This document shows, in pieces, positions 1 through 10,081 of a stretch of DNA of 64,000 nucleotides (its first letter is position 1; every line of letters begins with the position of its first letter). A program made the position numbers and the translations under genes. The DNA comes from Chondrosia reniformis (Eukaryota; Porifera; Demospongiae; Chondrillida; Chondrillidae). A model generated the notes under the pieces. That model saw nothing but the letters and a program-made list of their open reading frames with translations, did not search any database and was not told where the DNA came from. The DNA is taken from assembly GCA_947172415.1 (NCBI GenBank), contig OX359194.1:7627901-7691900 (forward strand). Reading direction: 5' to 3'.

Positions 1-1174
1 ACATACATGATAAACCTCTACATGCAGTATAATATATCTCCCAATCTCTGCAGGAGTAATATGACATTGTATGGTCCTGTTCCACTGAAGCCAGTAACGT
101 TGACTCACTCCCCATTGAAGGTTGGTCTTCCTTCAACCAAACTGACTGAAATACAAGAGAGTGGAGATGCAGCTGCTCCAAGAGATGAGGGCGATGAGGG
201 ACCCAGTGATGGAGATGGGGGCGTGACAGTGGGTGGGAACCAGTTGGAAAGTGGTCTACTAACTTTGTCCAATCTTCCTAAATCGCACTGGGCTAGCCTA
301 CCCAGACTAGAGCTAATCAAAGTGAGGCTGTTTAGTATATGTTATAGTGCCAGTTAATTTCATATAATTGCTGTACAGGAACGCAACAAGCCTAAAGAGC
401 CTCCAAAGGTCCCCAAAGCAGCTCCTTTCTTTCTTCCTACCAAACCAGGGCTCAATCTACAGTTTGTACCAACTGAAGAAATTCCACCCTCCAAAGTATG
501 AACCTCATTACAGAAGATTAATTCTTATCTGGCCCTTATACATGATTCTTATGTAATACCTAGGTTGGTGGATCTAAGATACTGAAGTTAGACAGTACAG
601 CTCTATCTTCTGAATTTCAAAAGTGTCTAATGGAATGTCACTCCAAGGGTTCTTGTTAGTATATGCAATGGTTTTATATGCTATATATGTAGAATAAAAG
701 TACTTTTTCAATTTTAAACTTGCTTCAGATGAGAGCTTGATGGATTTGATGAAAAAGATGAGTCCTTCTAAAATTGATGCTGAGATCCATAGCCTTTCTC
801 CATTGGTTGGTGGATCTGTTGTCATGGTAACATACATGATGGAGTTCTTACTAGATAGGTTGCAAACAAGAAGAGACTTTGAATTAGTCCAGTCTTATAT
901 GAGTGTTATATTAAAGGTGAGAGCTCTGTTGTGTAGTCTACCAATCCACTGCATTGATGTCTTTATGATTCAGGATTGTTCTCACTTTCCAAAAGAAATA
1001 GTGTTTGCTCTGTCTTCTCTTTAGGTCCACAGCAACTTAATCATGGAGACACAATCTTTGGTTGATTTAGCAAGAGAAATTTTGAAGGAACAAAATGAAT
1101 GCTGGGGAGATTTGCAAAAAGATTTAAATTCTTCAGCATGTCTTCTAAACTACTTCAAAAGCACCAGTACCTAA
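1..1174 (+). CDS. WDR36: WDR36/UTP21 C-terminal part (5' truncated by window)
   Basis: This is the 3' end of a WDR36 (yeast Utp21) gene. The family is a WD40 component of the nucleolar small-subunit processome, needed for 18S rRNA maturation. At least four exons join in frame. The first reads VPLKPVTLTHSPLKVG followed by an acidic linker and NLPKSHWASLPRLELIK. The next gives ERNKPKEPPKVPKAAPFFLPT, the APFFLPT...GL signature of the Utp21 C-terminal domain. The third gives DESLMDLMKKMSPSKIDAEI and VTYMMEFLLDRLQTRRDFEL. The last encodes VHSNLIMETQSLVDLARE and ends LLNYFKSTST with TAA at 1172-1174. The WD40 propellers lie upstream of the window. The family call rests on the C-terminal Utp21 domain alone. 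The gene is tail to tail with the sulfatase, 350 bp apart. Confidence 0.87.
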
Positions 1175-1524
1175 ATGCTTTCTCTCATTGATATGGGCTT
1201 TTCAATTTTATAAAATTGTTTCATCGAAAATAATGAATTGTCTCATTTATCACGATTATCAATGTAACATAATTGACTATATACATATAAAAGTAATAAT
1301 ATGACAAACTATACAGACTAAACCTGCATAAAAGCTGTGATAACAGTCCCATGATATTACCACGTCGTACACTCTGATTTAGTTTGCAACAATGTGACAA
1401 CATGTACATTGAGTATCTACAGGCAAAGCAGCCATTTTGTGGTAGAATAATTATTAATTATTGTAATGAGGTTAAAAGTACGGTAAGGTAGATACATATC
1501 ATTAATATAATTATCCACACTAAA
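1175..1524. other. Tail-to-tail intergenic gap
   Basis: AT-rich spacer between the WDR36 stop and the sulfatase stop. It holds the two 3' UTRs; I see no gene or clear repeat in it. Confidence 0.6.
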
Positions 1525-4232
1525 TCAATGACAGGCACTTCCGGAACATTTGTAAAGTTCAGTCAATCTTTCTTTCATTTGCTGAATTTTTTCTGAAGGT
1601 ACCTCTTGGATAGTGTTTACCAATTGCCAATTATCCTGCACCATAGAGATATACGTATATCAAAGAACATGGAATTGACCAATCACTTCATACGCATGCA
1701 CAAATATATCTGTATCTTGTATGTATATAATACCATAATGCTTCTTCCAAAATAAATTTGTCATATAGTATGTACCTTATCAATGTCATAGTATTCCACA
1801 AAGTTGTGGTTGCTTACAGTCAGGGGAAAAGAATCTAAAACACAATATAATAGTTAATCAGCACATATTTAACAGATTTAGATATACAAGATGCACTATA
1901 TTAATACCATTTTTGTAGAATAATGTAAAAGTGGAGTTTTCCATTTCTGATATTGTTCTGAGAGCCAGAAATGTGTTGTTATGACAATCTAACAGTAAAA
2001 TTTGAAACACAGTTAGTTTTCTCATGCAACTTGCCACTCTACAGGTAGATATTTTGTTAGTATATAGATGGCACTTACCATGTAGAAAGACCCGGTCCTT
2101 TGGAAGAGAAGTATCCACAAAACATCCTGTTTTACTGTCCCCTTCCCCATAATACTCCACCATGAAATCATTCCTCCACTAAGAAGCATAAAGGAAGGCT
2201 GGACCAGAGATTGACATGTAGCTGAAACAACATACTTCTCCCTCTTCAGTTCCCAGAATAATATCCTTCAGTGATCTTCCATCAGTGTTGGATGGAATAT
2301 CAACTCCAGCAATATCCAAAAATGTTGGAAACTTTAACCAGAAAACAATAAAATGATATTTCAGGACAAACTTAACAATGAATGATATATACACTAACAA
2401 GATCAATGCTAAGTACAACGTGATCTGTTTCTGAGGCTCTCTTCACACCAGGTCCTCTTACAATAAAAGGGACCCTGATATCTTCCTCGTATGGTTGCCT
2501 TTTTTCTCCCTAAAGGAGTGGATCAAACCAAGAAAGGTCTCTGTGGTGCGACTACCTTCTATACTTACCCTTTGGTTAAACTGCCCCAAATGATAGCCTA
2601 AAAATTGTACATGTGAAAATCATCAACAAAACAGAGAGGAACGGGAATGGGAATACATACCATGATCACTGAAATAAAAGACAAAAGTATTCTTTAATAT
2701 GTTCAGATTCTGTTGATTGAGGGAATAGAGAATTAAGAAGAGGTAAAAATAAATACTCTTTCAAAATGTTACATCTACTTTAGAGTAAAAGGCCTATAGG
2801 GAACTAAACTTGTGAGAGTTTGGATGAGGATACAGGAGTTTTTCTCCTTCTACTTCTCTTTCTCTCCACCAGGCCAACACACAAAGAACAAAAGGTCAAC
2901 TACAGGCCCACCTCTAAGGTATTGACAATCTCCTCCACCATATCCTGTACTGACAAAAGAGTGCCTAGTCTGCCTTCGTACAACAGGTCTACTTGCTCTC
3001 TGGTAAAGTTATCCATCACTGGTGTCCCTGATATATTTACAAGAAATAAATATAAATAAATATACAAAATAATAAATAAATAAATAACATTTTCAGATTG
3101 TCACTAATGCTGCAGACTAGTATCGTATGACTGTATTGCATGTGTTTACATTTTTTTTTAATGTTTTTAAAAGTAATTTTTGCTCAGAAGAATTGATGTC
3201 CAGACTTAAACTATTACTAATATAATAAAATAAAACCTTTAAAAGTTCACTGTTCCTATAAATCAAACTATTTTCTTGAGAACAAAATAAAGACATGGAT
3301 AATCACTGGACATTACAATTATAGCCATCTTTACATTATAGCCACTGCATGCACATGGTGTTGACTGTTAATTGCATCACTTAACCCACCCTGACTAATT
3401 ATCCAGTGTTTGTCCTTCCCTTGGAAGCCGTAGGAAGGGGTCCTTGGAGCCAGCTTCCCAGAAAAGGTCTTGTTGTACTGAGGTGCTGGGGTCGCTGGAC
3501 GGTGTGGTGCTGGAGGAGCCACATACATGAAGAATGGTTTGCCACTGGTGGATGTCTTCTCAATAAATGTAACTGTCTCATTTTTGATAAGATCTGGAAA
3601 GTAATCCTTCTCATAGCTATCTCCGTGATGTTCTCTTACCCCATCATTGGATACATCATAATTATAGTATTTACTATTTCCAACCAGTCCAAACCATTTG
3701 GTCCACCCCGGGGGAACGTGTTCTGGGCCCACACCACTTGCCTTTTCAGCATACAGATTGAGGTACTTGCCAAAGAATCCGGTCATGTAGCCTTGGGAAC
3801 TTAGGAATGGTCCAATGGTTGTGTGCTCATTTCTCTCCCTCCAAGATGGAGAGCTGCAACCTGTAACGACCGTGTTCTCATAGGTCCCCGTATTGTGAGG
3901 GTACCTCCCTGTTAGGATTGAAGCTCTGGAAGGAAAAAATATTATGATCCAAAGCTTTTCCTTCTCTCAATAAGGGGGCTTGTCCAAACTATTTTTGTAA
4001 AAAATAATTTTTTATTTTACAAAAATATTTTGGACAAGCCCCTTAAGTACCTTGAGGGGCAACAGACTGGTGTGGTTACAAAGGCATTGTTGAAGAACAA
4101 GCCTTCGTCAGTAAGGAGCTTCTGGATCTTATCCTGCACTTTTAGCGACCCCAGCTTGACATCCTGATCGTCCGCCAACACAAACACTAATACATTCGAG
4201 AAACAAACAAACACTAGTCTAATGACAAACAA
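1525..4232 (-). CDS. GNS: N-acetylglucosamine-6-sulfatase-like (GNS family)
   Basis: Lysosomal or secreted sulfatase that removes 6-O-sulfate from GlcNAc residues of heparan or keratan sulfate. About ten short exons can be joined on the minus strand. Exon 4051-about 4215 gives NVLVFVLADDQD (metal-binding DDQD) and TPVCCPSR, whose CxPSR core carries the Cys converted to formylglycine. The next exon (about 3390-3925) continues ASILTGRYPHNTGTYENT, FFGKYLN, HVPPGWTKWFGL and PFFMYVAPPAPHRP. Later exons give LLSVQDMVEEIVNTLE (2912-3027), FVFYFSDHG (near 2660-2720), YHLGQFNQR, RVPFIVRGPGVK (about 2400-2513), FPTFLDIAGVDIPS, DFMVEYYGEGD (near 2095-2175), DCHNNTFLALRTISEME, and the C-terminal LYKCSGSACH with stop at 1525-1527. 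This order matches GNS rather than the arylsulfatase A/B group. The N-terminus is uncertain: no separate signal-peptide exon was found, and the exon start lies inside a 49-bp tandem repeat. The ATG at 4230-4232 gives a hydrophobic leader directly before DDQD. Confidence 0.86.
2766..2880 (+). repeat. Dispersed ~110-bp repeat, copy 1
   Basis: Lies in a GNS intron. It shares the order TCTACTTTAGAGTAAAAGG, CCTATAGGGAACTAAAC, GATGAGGATACAGGAGTTT and a TCTCCTTCTACTTCTCTTTC tail with copies near 10.3, 35.4, 50.2 and 52.4 kb. A SINE- or MITE-like family is likely; its class is not determined. Confidence 0.7.
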
Positions 4233-4310
4233 ACACTAATACATTCAAGAAACAAACAAACACTAGTCTAATGACAAACAAACACTAATACATTCGGGGA
4301 AACAAACAAA
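4181..4310. repeat. 49-bp tandem repeat at the GNS exon edge
   Basis: Two to three copies of a 49-bp unit. The markers TACATTCGAG, TACATTCAAG and TACATTCGGG start at 4191, 4240 and 4289. The unit includes the conserved coding stretch NVLVF of the GNS exon plus flanking DNA, so the duplication took in exon sequence. Confidence 0.85.
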
Positions 4311-4427
4311 ATTAATAATTATCATTTTCCTATAGGACCAACCTGTGCTGCGATTAGAATACGCAGTGGCTAGAGTATCGGTACCGATAACGGAAAGTAT
4401 TACGTTAAAGTGCCGGTACCGGTACAC

Positions 4428-4900
4428 AAAAAGTCACTTTTTGCTCTAAGCACCGGCAAGCCCCAAACTGACAGTTAAGGGGGTCCAGGTGTCTGCCAAC
4501 TGTCCTATGCCCATCTTATAAGCTTGCCGGTGCTTAAGTCACTTTTTGCTCTAAGCACCGGCAAGCCCCAAACTGACAGTTAAGGGGGTCCAGGTGTCTG
4601 CCAACTGTCCTACGCCCATCTTATAAGCTTGCCGGTGCTTAAGTCACTTTTTGCTCTAAGCACCGGCAAGCCCCAAACTGACAGTTCGAATGGTCCAGGT
4701 GTCTGCCAACTGTCCTACGCCCATCTTATAAGCTTGCCGGTGCTTAAGTCACTTTTTGCTCTAAGCACCAGCAAGCCCCAAACTGACAGTTAAGGGGGTC
4801 CAGGTGTCTGCCAACTGTCCTACGCCCATCTTATAAGCTTGCCGGTGCTTAAGTCACTTTTTGCTCTAAGCACCAGCAAACACTAACAACAGTTAAGTGT
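4428..4900. repeat. 105-bp tandem array of hairpin units
   Basis: Four full units and a partial one. GCTCTAAGCACC recurs at 4443, 4548, 4653, 4758 and 4863, exactly 105 bp apart. Each unit has inverted ends AAGCACCGGCAAGC and GCTTGCCGGTGCTT around a core of about 60 bp, so each could fold into a long hairpin. A degenerate copy follows to about 4945. The units may be tandemly duplicated MITEs. The shared TTAA/GCACC ends recall piggyBac-type TTAA targets, but no transposase is present. Confidence 0.85.
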
Positions 4901-5355
4901 ATTCAGGTGTCTACCAATCGCCCCCAAAGCACCATCCTATGCTACGTAAACACGATTAATTTGCACCCTATCTACTTTTATCATCAGTCATCTTGCTATT
5001 ATTTGTATTCATTAATGATCATGACACTGAAAATTAGCAGGCTTACCCACAAATTCGACACTTTTCTGTCCTAAACGGATTAAAACAAAACTGTCTACAT
5101 CGTCGTTCAAAGTTTCGTTCCATTTACAAGCCTAAATACAGAAGTAAAAGCTTTAATCATCGCTTGAAGAACAGCTAGACCCCGGGCTATTAATCGAACC
5201 TTCAAACAAAACGCTTTCCAAAATCTATTGTTCTTCCTCTTTAAGTCAACTCTAGATTTGCTGCAGGCCATTAAAGAAAGAAAATACGAACGAAAAAACT
5301 CGAGTAATTAGGCGTTGTTACTTATAATTAACCACTTTTGTATTCAATACCTGAT
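4901..5355. other. Non-genic DNA between hairpin arrays
   Basis: AT-rich sequence with a weak extension of the 105-bp repeat at its left edge. No convincing ORF, splice-linked exon or signal-peptide exon for GNS was found. Confidence 0.5.
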
Positions 5356-5612
5356 TAAGCACCGTTAGCATTAGTACAGGAAGTACAGCTGGGTGCTTAA
5401 ATTAATATAATAAACTATAACCCTATTATTGTATAAAATGTTAAGCACCAGCCATATAAGTATAGCTGGTGCTTAAATTAATATAATAAACTATAACTCT
5501 ATTATTGTATAAAATGTTAAGCACCAGCCATATAAGTATAGCTGGTGCTTAAATTAATATAATAAACTATAACGCTATTATTGTATAAAATGTTAAGCAC
5601 CAGCCATACTTA
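5356..5612. repeat. 76-bp tandem array with TTAAGCACC palindromes
   Basis: TTAAGCACCAGC recurs at 5441, 5517 and 5593, 76 bp apart. Each copy contains a palindrome with ends TTAAGCACCAGC and GCTGGTGCTTAA, followed by a 40-bp AT spacer. A related palindrome, TTAAGCACC...GGTGCTTAA, starts near 5356. The ends match those of the 105-bp array 0.5 kb away, so both probably belong to one foldback family. Confidence 0.85.
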
Positions 5613-5809
5613 GGAACTGTATATTTATAACTAGTATATTTCCTCTTCCATCACCACCGTGCTGGTGGCAGAGTGATGCGAGAGAGAAGCGTATAGAATA
5701 AAAGGAAGTTTCTGGAATTGGATCAATTACAGCGGTAATCAGTTTTTTTCCTTTTTTTCTTTATCATTTCACAACGTAGTTGCATATAAATAGTCCATTT
5801 TAACATGAC

Positions 5810-6330
5810 CATTCAGGCCTGCCAGCGTGGAGCCTCGGGTTAGGAAGTAAGTCCTAATTCGTTGGCTTGGCAGTGTCTAGGTTCCGTAGCTGCCCTGTAT
5901 CGGTTGGTGCCATGGGGATGTGCTCACCAATTATCGATTTATCGATACAACGGAACCCGGGGAGGGATAAGGCCGGTTCTGTCACTCCGTGACTACCAAA
6001 GCCGAAGCTGCACCAGTTAGGCGTTACCAACGATCCTGGCCCCAGACGACCAGCGATGGAAGGACGGCTCGCATTGTGGATGGTAACGTGAACTCCCTGC
6101 GTCGAGCAAAATCCAAGTCACACCTCCTCGTGGTGCTCGACGGTAACAGCAGTCTCTGCTGGCTAACGTGACTGGTTTCTTCCTTTTTCTTATCGTCAGT
6201 ATATCGCGATATTTGTTGTAACCCACTGAGAATGGACGTTTTTCTCTTTTTTCCTTATCGTTAGCATATCGCGATATTTGTTGAAGGGTCTGGGAACCCA
6301 TCAGGATCCAAACACGCTTGGGTCGTTTTT
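5810..6330. repeat. GC-rich unclassified repeat block
   Basis: A sharp GC-rich island in an AT-rich surround. It carries ATTATCGATTTATCGATAC near 5930. At its right side are two copies of a 65-bp unit containing TATCGCGATATTTGTTG, at 6202 and 6267, each preceded by a T-rich CTTATCG run. Short ORFs on both strands resemble nothing I know. It could be the untranslated end of a retroelement; this is inference from composition only. Confidence 0.45.
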
Positions 6331-7167
6331 TCTTCTTTTTTCTCGTTGTGATATGTAAAATTAATATTGAAGAGAATTCAAAAAAAACTTTTCACAGGAT
6401 GTGGACTATGATGTGGACTATGTTTTTACTTTTATTATACTTTACAATTTACTTAGGAAAAATTCAAAACATTGGAATTTATAATAAATATCATACAAAG
6501 TTAAAGTGCCCGTACCAGTTATAAATGCAATAACCTGCGAAACATGAGGAAGGTGGCCATGATGGAAGACATAAGTTCCAATAAAACATAGCAACAAGAA
6601 ACTCAAATGTAAGTTGTAGTCCTAATGTTGTAGGTCATGCTGGTATCATATGGAAGAAAACCTTATTGTGCCATGCAGTAATAAACAAGTCAATGATAAC
6701 CCGGCTTACAGTAACAAACCTTGCCGGTACACTAATCCAAAAATTAAAGATTCCAGTTACCCGTAACGAACGTGTCAATTCTTAAAATACGATACCGGCG
6801 CTTTATGCACACTATGTAGAGCTTTGGGTGATGCAATTTTTTTCTCCTTCTCCTTCTCCATTGGACCTAGTAGGCCTACGTGACATGCACAACGTCGTCT
6901 AACATAAACATGCAGCCCTAATATTATATTTGATGCATTTCGAACCTATATTTGGCTTGTCGGCCGCAAAGCACCTGGATAACAGGAATGAAAAGGCTAA
7001 CGAGTAAAGCAACATTGGTTTCAAGGTAAATCAGCCACAGATCTAGAAACCCAGCCCACTTGTGTCGCCAGCACTCGATCACAAGATCCTTCTACTTACG
7101 GCCCAGTCCGTTAAAAATTGGGTATGGCCATACCACGTGACCTAAGGTTAGGTTGCAGCCCACAATA
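6331..7167. other. Intergenic, upstream of endoglycoceramidase
   Basis: T-rich then mixed sequence with no gene I can support. Presumably it holds the promoter and 5' UTR of the gene starting at 7168. Confidence 0.5.
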
Positions 7168-9701
7168 ATGGAGAAGACGTTAGTACTATTACTGATAGTC
7201 GTAGTTACGATAGCCGAGGCTATCATCCACGTTAATCAAGATACACATCGTATAATAGACGATAATGGACGAGAGAGAGTATTCCATGGTGTTAATGTAG
7301 TAGTGAAGGCTCCGCCGTGGATACCGGAGAGGAAGACGTTTGACCCGGAGGAGTCCTTCACTACGAAAGATATGCAATTGCTGCAAGAAATGGGATTAAA
7401 TGCGCTGCGGTAAGTACATAAGAGTGCATATAAGGAGTGTATGTCGAACGAAGCCATCCAACGTTGAAAGACTGGGAAAATCTATCACCCTTTACCTTCG
7501 ATTTTCGAGCTCCTCCCATTTCTTTCGAATCCCCTCCCATTTTTACTCATTCTAGAAAGAAAGTAGTACATAATTCTTGTATAACGCTGTTTGTACACTA
7601 AGGTTGGGTATGATGTGGCCAGGTGTAGAACCAGCCAGAGGGAAGTACAACTATACCTATCTGGAAGTTGCTAGGAACATTACAAGCAAGTTAGTCATTG
7701 TAACTAGAAACACACTGAATGTGCAATCCTTTACTGATATTGTGTACTTTACCCCAGATCCTATGAATATGGCATATATACCTTATTGGACATGCACCAG
7801 GATGCGCTATCTGCCAAGCTTTGTGGAGAGGGAATACCAGACTGGGCTGTGTATACTGGCTGTAAGAGTGGTGATACACTTAAACTAGGAGTAAATTCAA
7901 TGGTTGTGTTTTCACAGATGCTGATAAGTTCCCAGAGCCACTGGAGGATCCATATCCAATTGATCCTACAACTGGTCATCCAAGGCCTGAGGTACAGTCC
8001 TGTCTTTATCTGTGTGTTTCATACCCTTTTGTCACAGCAATATATCACATGCATTTCTTATTAAAACAACCTCAAGGTCTGTATACTCACTGAACACATA
8101 TGTCTTAATTGCTTAGGATTGTGCCAAACGAGCTTGGAGTGACTACTATTGGGCCCAAGCCACCGGAGTGGCCTTCCAGTCAATTTATAACAATACTAAC
8201 AGTTTGTATATAAAAGTATCATGTTATTTCCTCAAAATGCTATCCTTTCGCTCTTGATATGTGAAACTAGATCTCCAGGAGAGTTTAGCTGGATTTTGGG
8301 CTGAAGTTGCCAACTATTTCAAGGCAGATGAAAATATCCTAGGATATGAATTGATAAATGAACCCTGGGCCGGAGATGTGTATGCTAATCCGGGACTCTT
8401 ACTGCCAACCATAGCAGACTCCAAGAACTTTCAACCAATGTATGATCAGTTGAATAAAGCCATTCGAGTGAAAGACAATCATCATTGGTTAGTTTCCTGT
8501 TTGCTAAAGTTAATACTTCTATTGTTACTTTAAGATGGTTAAATCTTTAATGTAGTATATTTTTTGAAGGCATAACCTGGGATGAATTGACCAATGGATT
8601 TGATCATGTGCCCGGAGGCAATGATTACAGAAACAGAAGCATTCTCTCATATCACTTTTACATTCCTCCTGATGTATGGTTTACTGGCCAGCATATTCCA
8701 TTGGCCTTGGAATATGTAAATAATGATACTTTGTATGATCTATTGCTTCCCTTGACTTTGTAGATCTCACTTAATATATCTTTCACTGGAGTTATTGCTG
8801 ATCTTAAGAGATTAGGATGTGCTGGATTTATGACAGAGTTTGGTATAGCGAGTCCAAATGGTGCCTCTGTCAAAATCATGGATGAAGCTGATGCACTGTT
8901 ACAAGTTAGATTTCATCTATAAATATACTTGAATGACGTAGGCATCACATGATCATCACATGATTATCAGCATATATACCATGCCTGAGTTATCAAGCTT
9001 ACCATCTTACCATCTAAAGTTATCCATGTTCTGAGATTCCTTCTGATCACATTTTTACTATTTTGTGTTAATTTCTTCTACAGTCATGGACTGGATGGGA
9101 CTACAAACCATATGCACACATGACTGTGAGTTGTATATATACATTCCTTATTACTCATGAATCTAGATGGAATGTGTAACAAACTACTCCTCAGGGTGAT
9201 GGTGGGGCATTTTGGTACCCCAATGGTTCACTGATGATTCACAACATTAAGGTAGAATCCTTGTTCATTCATCTGTCTCATCCAAAATTTTACTGTTTCA
9301 TTTAATTTGCTTCCTCTCTTTTAGTCTATTAGCCGTACCTATGCTCAAGCTGTTGCCGGGGTAACCCAATTGATGTACTACAACAATAACACACAAGATT
9401 TTACTCTTATTTATCATTTGACTAACAGCTGCTCATCCACAGTGACTGAAGTTAGTTCATTAATAGGCAAATCTCCATGGATTGTAAATTTGGTTTATCC
9501 TTTCCATGATCGATGATTTGTTGATTGTTTATTTAGATTTACTTGAATGAGGCATTGCATTACCCTGATGGTTTCACTGTGAGGGTAAACCCCCAAAATG
9601 TAGTGTCATGGAAACACGTGGCCACCAATAGGATTGAGGTTCATCATGACCCAGACCTTCCTACTAACACTAGAATACAGGTTGACATTAAGAAGAAATA
9701 G
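7168..9701 (+). CDS. Endoglycoceramidase, GH5 family
   Basis: Secreted or lysosomal glycoside hydrolase that cleaves the bond between oligosaccharide and ceramide in glycosphingolipids. ATG at 7168 is chosen because it opens a signal peptide (MEKTLVLLLIVVVTIAEA); a longer frame has only a TTG. Eleven exons can be traced. Exon 1 (7168-7409) gives FHGVNVVVKAPPWIPE. Then come LGMMWPGVEPARGKYN (from 7603), DMHQDALSAKLCGEGIPDWA (7757-7861), 7918-7991, 8117-8201 and 8271-8487. The last of these carries LGYELINEPWAGD, whose NEP holds the acid/base Glu. The exon near 8548-8673 gives ITWDELTNGFDHVPGG, and 8764-8905 gives CAGFMTEFGIA with the nucleophile Glu. Then follow WTGWDYKPYAHMT, GDGGAFWYPNGSL, and a C-terminal beta-domain ending VDIKKK with TAG at 9699-9701. 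Both catalytic Glu are present, so the enzyme looks intact. The junction before IFFEG (8487/about 8548) is the least certain. Confidence 0.88.
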
Positions 9702-10081
9702 CAAATGTGTTACATATACGTAGTTTTATAAGAACCAAGGAGCCATTGTACAGTTATGTATATATATTAAGTTATTTGTACTGAATATACATCCTGTAAG
9801 GAATCGTTTAATGCTAATCTCTTCTAATCTAAATATTTTGGTTGGTGCTTGGGATATTAATATTGGTCTGTAAATGATGCGTGTTGAGGTCAAGTATCTA
9901 ATATATGGAACGTCTCAGTGATTAACTCAACCATGAATTGCATTAATATTAAAATTAACATGCTCTGATATTTCACAAGGTGCTGATATGGTACAGTAAA
10001 ATAAACCATTCTAAGGTCATGCATATAGTATAAATAAAGTGCTATGATACAATGCTCATCAATAGTAATAATGAACAGGAA
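9702..10081. other. Tail-to-tail intergenic gap
   Basis: AT-rich spacer between the endoglycoceramidase and LAP stops. Several AATAAA-like strings could serve as poly(A) signals; no gene seen. Confidence 0.5.

Noticed and set aside
4975..5010. CTGATGA on the minus strand near 4985
   Set aside because: Core heptamer by chance: no following stem II or GAAA and no stem I partner.
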